From assembly GCF_004210375.1 (NCBI RefSeq), contig NW_027467782.1, positions 21,369,276 to 21,433,275 on the forward strand: 64,000 bases of DNA, in the 5' to 3' direction. The stretch comes from Tachypleus tridentatus (taxonomy: Eukaryota > Arthropoda > Merostomata > Xiphosura > Limulidae). Position 1 is the first letter of the stretch; the number at the start of each line of letters is the position of its first letter. Positions 11,816-24,860 of this stretch are shown here, piece after piece. A program made the translations under genes and the position numbers. A model generated the notes under the pieces. It ran no database searches. It had not been told where the DNA came from and saw only the letters and a list, made by a program, of their open reading frames with translations.

Positions 11816-13650
11816 GTGTTTGATCGTCGGCAATGGATAGGACAAGGTATAGTTGATATAATATTGTACATGTTTGTTTTTGAAAAATTCGTGAGTGCTT
11901 ACGAAGCACGTGAGGTAGATATAGCCCAGAGTTCCGGTTTTGTAACTATGGCTGGAGGTGCAAGCAACCCTGTTAATGGAATTATTTGCAATTATTCAGT
12001 GAGAGACTGGTCAATCTGTGAGTCAGCCACTTTCTCTTGAAGTTATTCATCTCATGAACAATCTGAACCTGTTCATTCCGAGAAAGATATTTATACCATT
12101 TTCTCACCACAGGAATTTTCTAATGTTACCCTATACACCTCCTGCAGAGTCAGCTCGGTTTAATATTGCGTATTTAGGTATGATTCCTCAGGTATGTGAT
12201 GTTTTATCCTTTTTTATGATTTCCTACAATCCTCATCCTTTTTTGTTGTATGATAGTTCTTAGTTCTTCTTTACCTTATTCAGTTTCCCACTTTCTTTGG
12301 TTATTAGGGTTCATACAAAGCATTTTACTTCATAATTGGTTGAGAGTTCCAGCATGTCTTGCTTCCTATTTGCTGTGAATAGTTTGTTTGACGAACCATC
12401 AAGTAGCCTATCCGTTTTAAGACTCATAGGTGTTGGAATCTATTTTCATTCTCTACTCTCACCTTGCATACATAATTTTTCTGTTGTTGAAACGTACTGG
12501 GTCAAAATGCAGCCTTCTGTCAGATTTATTTGCTGCCCACTTAGGAAATCATGTGTAGCTCTGTTTCTTAGTATATTTTCAAACGTATTCCAGACCCTTT
12601 GGAATTGCATGCTAGGAACACTCTATCCTTTCGTTTTTGGTAGCTCATTTGCCACAGTTGGAATCGAGACAAGCCCCTATTCCTGTTTCCCATCCTGGTG
12701 CTTCCCAGCTTTTACCTGTTCCTCATTCCAGGTGTTTTTTTCAGTGTAGATTATCATAATATCAACAGTACCAGTTGATAACTGGATGGGAGCTCAGTTG
12801 TGTGACTTTCTTCCCCTTGGCAGTGTTTCACCACAGATTGGTGGATTCTTTGAACATGTCCTATGCTTCCTTTACCTTCCTCTTTTTATCACAGATATCC
12901 ATTTCTTTCCTTCCTCAGGATCCCATTAACAGCCAGCTTCTGTTGGAGGTAGTTCAAGACCTTCTGTCCAACAGAACATTGAATCTGGAAATCATCTCTT
13001 TCACAGTTTCTATTCCAGCTGTTTGTTGTTGTTATTAAAACTGAAGACTGGCTATCTGTCATAGTCTTTCAATCAGTTTCTAAGTCTCCTTTTTTTGTTT
13101 TATAATATAGAGTAAAAGCAAAAAACATAAGTTTTTGCACATTGTAGTGAATATGTTTGACTTCCTCCTTCAATTATACTTTATCTTATTGTGGAGGCAG
13201 GGCTGAATTATTTATTAGGCACAGTGCCTGGGGCCTATGAAAACTATAGGTCCATGAAAAGTTTCCTTAAAAGTTAATTTTGGTTTAACTTATATGGCTG
13301 GTAGGGCCAACAAACAATAGGTGCCTACGTCCTACAATCGCCTTGATACAGCATGGTGGAGGAACTTGGGATTGTTGTGGTTCTTTCCCTTCAACTGTCT
13401 TTTGTGTAGCTTATTCTGAAGATGTTATTTGTCTTAGGTTGGTTCTGGTCAATTTCTCTCTCATACACATTTTTTCAATCCAGGACATCAGGTTTTCTAA
13501 GTTGATATACCATTTTCTATTCTTATCATACTCTCTCTTCAGGAGTCAGGGGTTTGATATCCCTTCTGGTCTCATTAATTTCAGGTGAAGATGGTATGAT
13601 CCTCATTCTACACCCACCCTCTCTATCTGTGTCAGTTTCCAGCAGCACAG
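11816..13650 (+). mobile_element. Decayed DIRS-like retroelement copy, RT region
   Basis: Several short frames on the plus strand are fragments of one degraded polyprotein. The segment at about 12,930-12,990 (LLLEVVQDLLSNRTLNLE) matches the element at 33,350-33,420 on the minus strand (LLEVVQKLLSQQDIEYV). In DIRS-type elements a block of this kind precedes the reverse-transcriptase palm. No intact frame exists. Outer limits are approximate because no terminal repeats could be recognised. The DNA between matches, such as the pyrimidine-rich stretches at 12,200-12,900, resembles the minus-strand copy in composition. Confidence 0.6.
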
Positions 13651-14345
13651 ATTTTGGATGTAGTTGTCAAGTACAGTCCATCATGTCCTAGCCACTTTGT
13701 GTCTGGGGACACTTCCATTTTTCCCCAATACTAATTGGATTTACTTCTCAGTTTTTGTCTACCAGAATATACAACACATTTCCCAGATTGGTGAAGAGTA
13801 TGGCTGATTTAGAAGTAGTGTAGTTTCCCACATCATATCTACATATCTAATTCTTTAGACATAAGGTGTGTCCTTTGTACTCTTTCAAAGGGTGCTTCTT
13901 TTCTTCCCTTGCACCAATTCAGTGTGTGATTCTATCTGATTATATAAGCTAATTTACCATATCAGAAGTTAGTTTTTCGATACATAAAATGTACTTCCTC
14001 TCCACTGAAAATGAGTGATTCAATTCTCCACTAAAACTCAAAACAGTAATTTGATAGAACTGAATAGAGGAAGTCACACGTATAATGAGTGTATAGCACT
14101 TTCCTTTGTGGAGGATTATCCACGATAATTTGCACGAGGGACATTAAAATGAGTCATTTCCAAAGGAAGGGAGGAAAAAGGCTTGTGGCATGTTTTTCTT
14201 TCTTTTTTTTCACATAAAGGGCAGCACTAAATGAGACTAGTTATATGAAATACATTTTCTGTATAGGAAACATAACTTTCACTGTTGCCCTGCTTAATAT
14301 CTTATTTTGTTGAAAATCACCTATATTTTCATGAAAATTGGGATC

Positions 14346-14542
14346 ATCTAGAAATTTTTCCTTCTCTCTAGTATGTTTTCTTGGCCTCCAAATTAACAAG
14401 GTGCCTTATATCCAATTTTATATTGTAAGCCTTGATATGGATATATCATCCAGTTGTAAAAGAGACCCAAGGCATCTCTCAGCCCTAACTTGTTAATTTA
14501 GAGGCCAAAAAACATCCTGGACGGAGGGAAAAATTTCTAGAA
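14346..14542. repeat. Fold-back element (inverted-repeat arms about 54 nt)
   Basis: The left arm, 14,346-14,400, begins tctagaaatttttcc and continues to ttggcctccaaattaacaag. The right arm, 14,489-14,542, is its imperfect reverse complement (cttgttaatttagaggcc ... aaaaatttctaga). The loop is about 88 nt. It looks like a MITE or fold-back element, or a hairpin-forming transcript. Confidence 0.75.
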
Positions 14543-14559
14543 GACCAAAAAGATTAAAG

Positions 14560-15858
14560 TCAGTGAGTTTAGTACAAAGGTAGATAAAAAAAGATTGAAG
14601 TAGGTGATGCAACTTTGAACATTTTACAGTTTTAAGTCAGCTTTATCATACTAATAAGATATAGTGCATAATGTAAGCCAGTAGTGAAAATGAAAGGATG
14701 GTTTTCTGTGGACAAATATTTAGTCCCATCTCTTTAAGTAAAGTGTACTTTCTCTGAATTCACCTTGACAGTGAGGATGAATCACATATATTAACCTGGT
14801 TTAGCTTGTTTTATTCAGTTGTTATAGTAGTGAGGTACAATGTATGTATAATGTAAATACTGTGGTTCTTGGGACACAAACAGCACAATATAAAGATAGA
14901 CGTTAATATAATAACAGTTTCATTATTTGACTATTTTCCATATATTGCAACAAAGGTATTTCTGTTTGATTAGACAATGACTGAAGGTGGAAATTTTGCA
15001 TTTAGCAAACACATTATGCTATGATCTTTTTATGGATGATTTATGGACAAAATTGAAAGTGCTTTTGTTGTTATTTTTTAAAGCTTTTAACATCTGGGGA
15101 AATAAGGTTAACACAGTATATGCAAATCAAGAAATTTTAAGAGTTTGGAAAATTTGTACCTTATGGACCATCACACTTTAATGTTATTACCTTAAAATTG
15201 AAACTGTTTATTTAAACCACATCTGAAACATAAAACCATTTTTATCAAAACCTAATTTCAAAGATACCCAAGAATAATTAACTTCTTAAAGTTTTAGGTC
15301 AATTATGAATTGTATTTTTTTAATTAGATTTAGTTCTCTGTGAAGAGATTTATTTTTGTTGTTGATTAATTAATGAAATTCTTATTGTAGTTTTGTTCTT
15401 ATTTATTTTTCAGTTGTGTAAATAATCAGAATACTTAATAGTCTTACACAGTATTATTTGTTTAAGGGTTCATTTATCTTTTAAGAACAACTTTCAGGTT
15501 TCCTGCTGCCCTTGGAACTATTTCATTGTAAATCATGTTCAGTTTTGATGGCCATAATAATGCATTATTATGAAAATACTTCTTTCATTGTAGTAAGTTT
15601 CTACAAACGTTGATGAGGTCAATCTTATTCCACACATTTTGATACACTTTTCACACAATCTCCACTGCATTTGGATGTTGGCTTTCTAGACTATGTTTAA
15701 GCAGATCAAAGACAAAAACGAAACAGCATTTTATGCTTCAATAAAACTGAATTGTGTTGGCAATCCAAATATTTTATGTTAAGGCCTTTAAAACAAATAC
15801 AGATAATAATTATTCACTAATGGATATAAACTAAACTGAGTTTTTTTTGTCTTCAATA
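14560..15858. other. Non-coding AT-rich interval
   Basis: I see no exon, repeat or RNA gene here. Open frames such as 14,987-15,181 lack splice context and protein-like composition. Confidence 0.5.
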
Positions 15859-15859
15859 G

Positions 15860-15932
15860 TGTTTGCTAATTCAGAACCTGTTAGAGGGTTTGAAGAAGGT
15901 GCACTCAGATGTGCTTTGCTGATCTTAGGCAG
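15860..15932 (+). CDS. Candidate internal exon of an unrecognised gene
   Basis: A T-rich tract and CTTCAATAG acceptor precede 73 nt that are open in one frame, followed by a GTTAGT donor. The frame starts with two leftover bases and ends with AG, so upstream phase is 1 and downstream phase is 2. It reads FANSEPVRGFEEGALRCALL and then ILG, a composition far more protein-like than the surrounding AT-rich DNA. I do not recognise the family. The plus-strand exon at 25,952-26,069 has a compatible phase and could be the next exon across a 10-kb intron; upstream exons were not found. It may also be a chance open segment. Confidence 0.4.
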
Positions 15933-18900
15933 GTTAGTAAACCTTTACAAAAGTCTACTATTTAAGTTCATATTAAAAGATATTACAAGTAATGTAAACA
16001 TTGCTTTTGGACTAAATACATTTTATGTGGTTGCTGTACAATAGTCATTAATATTGTATATGTATGTAACATAGACATATATTATGTATATAGATATGTA
16101 ATTAACAGTTACATTATGGAAGACATTAAACCTTGAAGAATGATATATGCTCATAGGAAGAAAAGTATGCAACTCTCATGAAATGCCTTTCAAAAATGAA
16201 ACTAGTTAATGAAATTATTTCCTTAAAACTTGATAACAAACTTTCATTAAAGTAAGTAGTTTCAGCAAAAGTTTTATTTTGTAAATATTTTTTGGATTTT
16301 TCTGATAAAAATTCATTATTTAATGTAGTTATTTACACTTGGACTCTGAGTAGTTCACATGCAAAGTAATTTTTACATAAAGTATAAAAATAATATGTTT
16401 TAACTTACTGTTTCTACATTTCATTTGCATAACCTCTAGAACCTCATAAATGAACATCAATTGTTGTTTTTTAAGGTAAATGTTTGTTCTTTTTTTTCTC
16501 TTTTATGCACCGTATTACTAACTCTATTTGTCATCATCAACAGAGAGTGCAGGGAAATGTTTTTAAAATTAACAAAAATGTGTACATACCTTTTACATCT
16601 TTATAGAAATTTATTAGTATAGTCATCTTTTTCACATATTCATAATTTAATGTCTTTATCTTTTCATTTATAGTTTATTTTTAACTCTCCTTTAAAATTC
16701 ATTGTCACTATTTATTCTGATATGTTAACTGATACCAATAGGCCTTTTATGAAGAAGTTATTTTGAGAAATTCCCCACATAGGTGTGTTGCCAAAACAGG
16801 ATGGCTGTTATAGATACCATCTTGTTTATAAAGCTTTCACAATCTGTGTAACAAGTTAAGCTTATAAAAACAATTAAATCACTCAAATAGGATTTTTAAA
16901 ACATAAATTATACATAGTCAACTAAAATATAAAAATTAGATTTAAGTACAATTCAACTGTCTCTAACTATAGCATTTTGAGGTAACAAACCACTGTAAGT
17001 GCTGTAGACAATAGTACTGCAGGCTGTTACTTCGACTTCAGTACAAAACTGTACACCAATTTCATATTAACTGTTGGTGGAGTGGAGTGTAAACTGAGCT
17101 CTTTATAACATCTTTGTACACTTGTATTAACTAATTACTTGTACGTCATAAATTTGTTTCCAAAGTATAGAAGATTGGCATAGCACCCATAAAAGGCTGT
17201 AAAATCTATTTCTCTTTTGCAGTGGATTCAGTTCTGTCTCAAAAGGACATGTGAAAATACATTGGCATCTAGACAGTTGTATGCATTGTGAGCTTATGTG
17301 TTTACAGTCAGTTTCTGTTAAATTGGAGATTTTTTTATATAACTTGGATCATGTGACAAGCAAACTATGTGAGCAAAATATTTATTTTAAATGTTTCTGT
17401 TGTAACAAAGAATTAAAACTTGAATAACATAAACATTAAATTATATACTATAATGTTAATTTCATTCACATGCATGGATTGTAAAGATGTTTAGTTAAAT
17501 TTTGCACATAATTCAGTAACTTGCATATAAATTAATTTTAAAATTATGCTGTTCTGATCAGATAAACAGATATGACTTTCAGTGTTATTTTGTTTATCAA
17601 CACTACTCATCAGTGAGTTTCTGATGTGAGTACTTAAGACTATGTCATTTAAATGCTTCTGTGTGCATTTTAATCTGGAATTTTTTGCCCGTTAGCTTCA
17701 GTCAAGAACACTTTTTATATGTCTGGGAACCAAATATATACACGAGATTTACATTCATTGTCAGTGACATCCGTCAATGTATTTATGGCATTCGTACTCG
17801 TGATTATAAATGTCACATATATGTTTGTAATTGATACATTTTTTGTTGACTTCGCTCTCTTGAACTTCGAGTAATCCAGTTACATGTCTTATCACAGCTG
17901 TATGTGAGAGTGACTTATTTTGTCATGTAATTCTTGGAATTGTGATTTCTTCATGAAGTTATTTGCTTTTATTCTCTTTTTTTTATTATTTTTTCTGTTG
18001 ACTAAATCACTGGACTTTTCTACAGGCTTTAAAAGAAGTTCAAAGTAATTGTTAATCAGATTGTTTATTTCTGTTATAATTATTTTGGTGAACTTTGTAT
18101 TTGGTCATTCTAATTTGCTTCAGAAACATCTCTAGAATACTTTAGAATCCTCTTTTCTTAGTCTTGCCTGAAACATCAGTCTAGTCTAGTTATCTGAATG
18201 GTAAATGGTGAACAAGTTTTTGTATTTGTCTTGTCCATCCCATAGTTCTGATGCTCATGAACTGTCATGGTTAGTAACCTGTATGGTCACTTCAGCCTGA
18301 TGGTTAATTGAGAACTTTTTATTAACGACTAGATACCAGTTATTCATTACTTTTTATCCTGTGTTTTGACAAATAATCTGCTTCCTTATTCTTGGAAATC
18401 TCAAAGAACTATTTATTTTGTAGTCGTGGCTGAAAATCAATCATTAGTCTTCTTGATACAGAGACTGGTTGATATATATATACATACAGTAGTTTAAATA
18501 TTCAGTGACCATCATGGAGGTCTGTTTTCTCTTTTTTTAACTCAAGGGAGTTTCACGTTTGTATCATGTGAATTTTGTTGCATATTGCTTTTTCTTTGTA
18601 TTAGAGGATGTGTGTCTCAGGTTAATAGGCTGGCTTTTATTGGTCACTAGCCATTGTTAGGGAAGGTTGTATAAAGTTTTACTTGTACAGGTCTCATGCT
18701 TTTCTAGGTACAAGGAAGCACTGTGCTGGTCTACAGTACATGGAATCCTCTCTTACTTCACAAAAGAAATATTGTTTTTATAAACACCTAAAGTTAAAAA
18801 AAGGATAAAAACAGTTACATTATTTAACTAGTGTTTCAAGCAACTGCCCTTCATTAGGTTTGATATTGTTTAAGGTTATTTAATTTTCTCAAGTTTCAAC

Positions 18901-19080
18901 ACAACTGTTCATTGTTATTTGTGAATCTTTTCCACTTTTAGAAAGAAATTAAGGATGTTTATTGGATAGCATTGCTAAATTCTATAACAGTATGACATCA
19001 TTCTTAGTCCTAGAATTAATGACCTTTGTCCATCTCTTAAAAAAATTTCAAAACAACTTTGTATTTTTTATTTTTTTATC
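15933..19080. other. Non-coding AT-rich interval
   Basis: No supportable exon, RNA gene or recognisable transposon. If the exons at 15.9 and 26.0 kb belong together, this is intron. Confidence 0.45.
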
Positions 19081-19432
19081 AATATCACCTATATTTTAAT
19101 TCATTTTTCTATTTCCCATATATTAGTATTGTTTCCTATATATTAATATCACCTGTATTTTTATTCATTTTTCTATTTCCCATATATTAGTATTGTTTCC
19201 TATATATTAATATCACCTGTATTGTTTCCTATATATTAATATCACCTGTATTTTTATTCATTTTTCTATTTCCCATATATTAGTATTGTTTCCTATATAT
19301 TAATATCACCTGTATTTTTATTCATTTTCTATTTCCCGTATATATTAGTATTGTTTCCTATATATTAATATCACCTATATTTTTATTCATTTTTCTATTT
19401 CCCATATATTAGTATTGTTTCCTGTATATTTT
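19081..19432. repeat. Minisatellite, about 64-bp unit, 5 copies
   Basis: The marker cccatatattagtattg or its variant recurs at 19,115, 19,179, 19,272, 19,335 and 19,401. Spacing is 64, 93, 63 and 66; the 93 is one full unit plus a 29-bp partial unit. Units are nearly identical, which suggests recent slippage or unequal exchange. Confidence 0.9.
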
Positions 19433-20894
19433 TTTACATTATCATTTTCTGTAATTCCGTTCCTTTTTTTTTTTTATTTTTCTATTATGTGAAAACTGTT
19501 TTAACATCTTTTTAACTGTTGTCACTGCCATCTTTCATGTGATGCACACATTTTTTATGTACATCTAAACATGACAGGAATGTCTTCTGTTATTATTGAC
19601 ATAAATGACATCAACATCTGTACTTGTAATGTGCCCTACTAATCATTGCTCTTTATTATCCTAAAAAAGGAATAGTCAATCTAGTTAAAATATTTTATGT
19701 CACCTTTATTGGGTTATATGTAGTACTGATAAAGATTTAAACACTCATTCAGTTTCACATGTACATAAACAGTCAAAAGATTGTTAGGCTAGTTTGGCCT
19801 GCTTGAAATGAATCGTGTATTTTGTTCAGTTTAAAGTCTTGCTCAGTATGTTAGTTATTGCTATTTCTTTTCCAAAAGTTTAGTAATGCATTTGAAAGCC
19901 ACGCTGTGTAACATTGAATAGATTTAAAATAGTTATTGGTATCTGAATAGACCTATTCGCTTAAAAGTTCCACCAGTCTATAGAAATACAGAGATAAAAG
20001 TTATAGTTTTGTAAATCACCTTTTGAGTATATGCATAAAGATTGGCTCTGCTTACTGTTACTGGGAAGATTTTAAATTTTTCATGAAACATTAAGAACAA
20101 GTTATGAAGTACTTTATAAAAATGATAAAAGTAGCATGAGATAGACTTAAAAATTCAAATAACTTAACTTTATTTTAACTAAACATTTTAGTAAACTGAA
20201 ATCATTGAAGATCTACATGTTGCATTCTTTGGAAATAAGAAGCTTTATGGCTGTCAGGTATTTACAGTGTTAAAGAGTATAATGTGTGTGGTAGAAGGAA
20301 CACTCTAAATGTCCCTCTGGTGTTAATATATATAATAAACAGTTTGTGTCATGCTTCTTTTTTTAATAGTAATGGTATACAATTTATATCATTGTTTTGT
20401 AACAAAACTCCCAATTGATATTGTTAGGTCAACTATGGTATTTATGTTGTGAATGTTTAATATACATATTGGTTTGTTTTTTATTCTTGTTAACTTTGGT
20501 GATAGAACAAAACAATTTAATTCAGAAATTATTTAGATTTAGAATTGATATTTTGTCTTTATTGAGCTTAGAGTAAGTTATCGCACAGTACATTTTTAAG
20601 CTTAATTATAAAACAAATAATACCCTAGGCTCACTTATTGCACCACCATAAGTTAAATAGCATTTTATTTATATTTTTTTAAGTTGTTTATTAACATTGA
20701 GGTATAGATAAAGTAAGATAAAAGTTACCAAGGGTTTCAATGGAGTAGTGTTTCAACTAAGCCTTTGTTATAATAATGTTTTACACCCAATGCTTATATT
20801 TAGGCCATTAAATACACCTTCTGTTACTAATGTTAAGATCAGATGATAGCTAGTTGTGTCTTAGTGTGAATGTGTAGTATTTAAAGTGCGTAAT

Positions 20895-21205
20895 TCCCTC
20901 CAGTTTTACACTGTTAAATTAGGGATAGCTAGCTGACTTCCCTCTAGTCTTACACTGTTAAATTAGGGATAGCTAGCTGACTTCTCTCTAGTCTTACACT
21001 GTTAAATTAGGGATAGCTAGCTGACTTCCGTCTAGTTTTACACTGTTAAATTAGGGATAGCTAGCTGACTTTCCTCTAGTCTTTCACTGTTAAATTAGGG
21101 ATAGCTAGCTGACTTCCATCTAGTTTTACACTTCTAAATTAGGGATGGCTAGTGCAGATAGCCCTGGTGTAGCATTGCATGAAATTGAAAAACAAACAAA
21201 CATAA
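20895..21205 (+). repeat. 44-bp tandem array inside a SINE tail
   Basis: Six copies start at 20,913, 20,957, 21,001, 21,045, 21,089 and 21,133, an exact 44-bp period. The unit contains gttaaattagggatagctag and ctctagtcttacact, both from the 3' part of the common tRNA-derived SINE. The last copy runs into the normal SINE end (gatagccctggtgtagc, then aaacaaacaaac). The array was therefore made by expansion within one SINE copy. Confidence 0.93.
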
Positions 21206-23640
21206 TTAAAGATGTATTAACTGTGGAAACTCTACCAAGTAAAATAGTTCCATATATTTTTTCATATCACATCTTCCAATTATTTTAGTTTAGTCACAGA
21301 GTCCATCAGTCTCCTTTCACTAAAACTGATTTCTTATTATTACTTTCTGATTTATAGTGTACAATTCCTTCTTATTGTAATTTTGTTAGTTAATTTATGT
21401 ATAGCAGTTTACTTTATTTTGGTGCACTGGAATTTATCTTGCAGAATTTTTGTAGTTATATTTTCTTATAACTTCTAGATCTTTTCATGACATGGGACTG
21501 GGCAACCTACTTTCATGACTATGGACAAGAAAATAGTAAGTATTGAAGGGTGAACCCACAAGTTGCTGTAGTTCTGCTTGAAAAGTAAGTGGAACATAAA
21601 AGTGATCAAAGTTAATTTTAAATGTCACTATAACTTGCTTTATTATAAATTGTTAAAGTCTTTCCAATAATTATTATGCATGTTTTGATTTTTAAAAAAG
21701 GAAAAAGGAAACGTATAGCCACCTGAAAAGTTGTATGTTTAGTTACCTAGTTATGTGTTGCCCTTAAGAAACCTGATACTATTGATGTCTTACTCCAAGA
21801 CATGTCCTGCAAGATGTCAAGTTTCATTTTTTAAATTAAAAGTTAAGTCTTATTTAGTTTCTCAACTAGCCTTTGACAGATGTAAATTCAAATTTAGAAA
21901 GAATGAAGGTAAGATGATAAATAGTTGTAGACTGTGATTAAAGTAATGTTTTATTTTTTCTTTCCTTAATGTTAGTTTATTTTAGAATTGGTTAAATTGT
22001 TTGATATATATATTTGTTTATGAGGATTATTTTGCATTGTTATCTTAAGATAAGTGTTTAGAACAAAACTAAACCTCCTAAGCTAGCTGAATTTTGTGTT
22101 TGGGATTATAGCAAAAAATGTGGTTGCATTGAGGGTACCATAACAGATGAATCATTACCTTTTAATCATCATAAGTATGGTGATATGTTAGACGTATATA
22201 ATATTCATTACTCGTTTAATTTTTATTTGAACTATGTAGGTATTTTGTTTTGATCAGAAGTTGGAAACAGTTGTAGATTTTATTACCAAAAAGTTTCTCT
22301 CTGTAGATGTTTTTTATCATAGTTATATATTAAACATAACTTGAGAATTCTCTGTATTAATACCATAATTATTAATGAATCAATTTTAACTGTCGAGAGT
22401 TTAATAATAGTTGAATGTCTGTTGTGTAGTCAGTTAATCATACATGCATACAATTTGCACATATTCACAAGATGATAGGTTCCAATGCTTCACATTAAAT
22501 AAACATTCTTAGAATTTCATCTTCACGTGTAATGTGAGAGTAATAAAACATTGAATACAAAGTAGATAAATATTATCAATATATTATTTTTCTAAGGTAG
22601 ATAGAAATAAAATCTTAAATTTATGGTATAATGTTTATAACTAAAATTCTATTTTACATTTTGAAGTTAATAATCATGAATGTGTTAGTTAATTTAGCCA
22701 TAATTAGTTTTATTTAGTAGAAAACCACTTAAATTCAGAATGTTTGTTTATATTTCATATATTTAACAGTGCTTACCACAAATTTGCACAATTAATTGAT
22801 ACTTTCTTGCATATAAATACGATAGTTTTCCTTAACCTTTTTTTATGATAACTAGGTGCCTGGGATTTTATAATGCAAGAACACCTCATATCTGTTAAAG
22901 CATGTCTTGTTAGTTGGCATAACTAAGAATATAGGTACTTGTAGGAATATCATGAAGTATATAGTTTGTACAGGTTGATCTGTAAGTAATTTTGAAAATT
23001 TTATATTTAACGTTGTTCTGTGTGTAAGCTTCTTTATAATATAAGTTATATATGGTTTTAACTATCAGCTTTGAGTTGTACTTATGAGATAAAATTCATG
23101 TTTTTTGTTTATGTGTTGAAATATCCTTAAGTCATTCAATCAAAGTAATTTTTTAGAAATATGTAAAGCATATAAGTGTTTGAGTAATTTTGCACAGTAA
23201 TTATATGTTTAGAAGTTACACTGTGCACAAAAGCTTCTCTACTACAATAGAAATACAACTGTTCATGAGTAGTTTGTTGATCCTGATTCTAAAAATTGTT
23301 GAATATTACTGATCACCTCTAGTTTTTGAGCTGTGTTAGGTTTATTCTAAATATTCTTATATATTGTGAAAATAACTGTCTCTGATAACTTTATTTATTT
23401 CTTGAAAATTGCATTTAAGAATGTTAAAAAACAATGTGTAATTATATACTGAAAATACACTTAAGCTATGTTTAAAACTTTCATCATGGTATTATTATTT
23501 ATTTCTTTTTACAAAATACCTGACTGACTTTTTGCATCTTTTATGTATGTTGTTAGTTTCATGCTATAAGAATCAACAGTAATCTTCTGTCATCACATGA
23601 TTCCACTGTCTTTCTTTATGTTACTGTTCTATTATAGACA
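21206..23640. other. Non-coding AT-rich interval
   Basis: No supportable gene. A splice-like segment at 21,479-21,535 was considered and rejected. Confidence 0.45.
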
Positions 23641-24860
23641 TAACTTAAGGGAAGTGCTCACCAAGATTATTGCTCACTGCACCTAGATCATTTGATAAGA
23701 AGCTTAATTAAAAGTGTGAGAAGTGTAACTGTAGTGACATCTTGGACCCAGTTTTCCTCTTGTTCTCAGAGATATCATTAATCGTCACAACATAGTTTTC
23801 ATCTCTGTAAATTCCTAAGAAAATTTTAACAACCAGTTTGAGTGATTTCCTGCAGGAAGTTCTTTCTGACTGAGTAATGTTTCAAAATCACCATTCATCA
23901 GCACTTCCCAAATCTGTGACCCAACAAAGATACCACCTTTTAGATTTTACTTCACTGAATTTTTGAAATTTATAAGACAGATGGAGTGAGGGAAGAAACA
24001 TATCTTGATGATTCAGTGAAAGTTGGAACTCAACTTTCTGTTTTCCTGGAACATAATTCTCTCACTGGCCATTCCTTTTTTTTTAAAATGAATTTTATGA
24101 TATTGGCTATCCCAGACAGACTACAGTGTTTAGTATACTCACTTTATAGACTTAGCAGTAGTGGATATTTGATTGCTTCAGGTATAAGCTGCATGTTCTA
24201 CTATGTTTACAGCATTAATAACAGGAACCAATGGCTTAGTGTTCCCATTATGTAAAAGCACAGTTTTCACACTAACTTTAGATGAATTGGTAAAATGTTT
24301 TCTTTCTTGAGAGTATATTCAGTACTTGATTCTTCAATTAGTGCATCAACATTTGTACAGAAACACAAAGTATCTTGCATGCTGTAGTGAGAAGCAAGAC
24401 TTTTATGATAAATTCCATTGCCGTAAATGAAAGTTCCCCATGCTGTTTCAGTATAAAACAAGTCACAAATCTGATCATTTAGCTCATCTTGTGTGATCAA
24501 ATGAGGCAGTTTATGCTGAGATGCAACAGGGGTAAAATTACTAAATGAAGGAAGTAAAGATGATTCATTGTCTTTTTTGCAGTATAACTTCTATTTCCCA
24601 CTTTGCTGCTGGATGTGACACAAGGAAATCATCCCCATGAGATACTGGTTTCTTCACAGATGCAATCTCTGGATATTTAGTGTATTGTTTAGTTTTGTCT
24701 GAATATCCAGAAATATTAATGCAAAAATAACAGTTAGTTAGATGATCTTTGGGCTCACACTGTATCATTGAAATTGTCAATGACACAATTGCTCTTCTTT
24801 TATTTAGCCACTGTGTGAAGCCAGATTTGGAAACTGTACAACACAAATGTAGCATAAACT
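23640..24860 (-). pseudogene. Decayed copy of a repeat-encoded protein of unknown function
   Basis: The first part (24,565-24,855) reads GFTQWLNKRRAI, then DHLTNCYFC and YPEIASVKKPVSHGDD; the second (24,267-24,500) reads ITQDELNDQICDL and LCFCTNVDAL. Further down, interrupted frames give LLHNGN (near 24,220), LPSLHL and KFSEVKSK (near 23,930). This order of blocks resembles a large family of uncharacterised proteins that I recall as very common in arthropod, cnidarian and mollusc predictions and presumed transposon-borne. The copy has a frameshift near 24,530 and many stops after 24,260, so it is not functional. Which transposon class carries it is unknown to me. Confidence 0.55.

Noticed and set aside
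12336..12749. 137-codon Ser/Phe-rich open frame
   Set aside because: Lies inside the decayed DIRS-like element and is an out-of-frame fragment of pyrimidine-rich DNA.
20192..20257. Splice-bounded open segment that could sit between the candidate exons
   Set aside because: Phase fits, but the donor (GTATTT) is weak and the residue composition (KLKSLKIYMLHS) looks like translated AT-rich DNA; including it is not required for an open frame.
21479..21535. Splice-bounded segment with a strong GTAAGT donor
   Set aside because: In the frame matching the upstream exon it hits TGA before the donor; in the open frame it matches no neighbour's phase.
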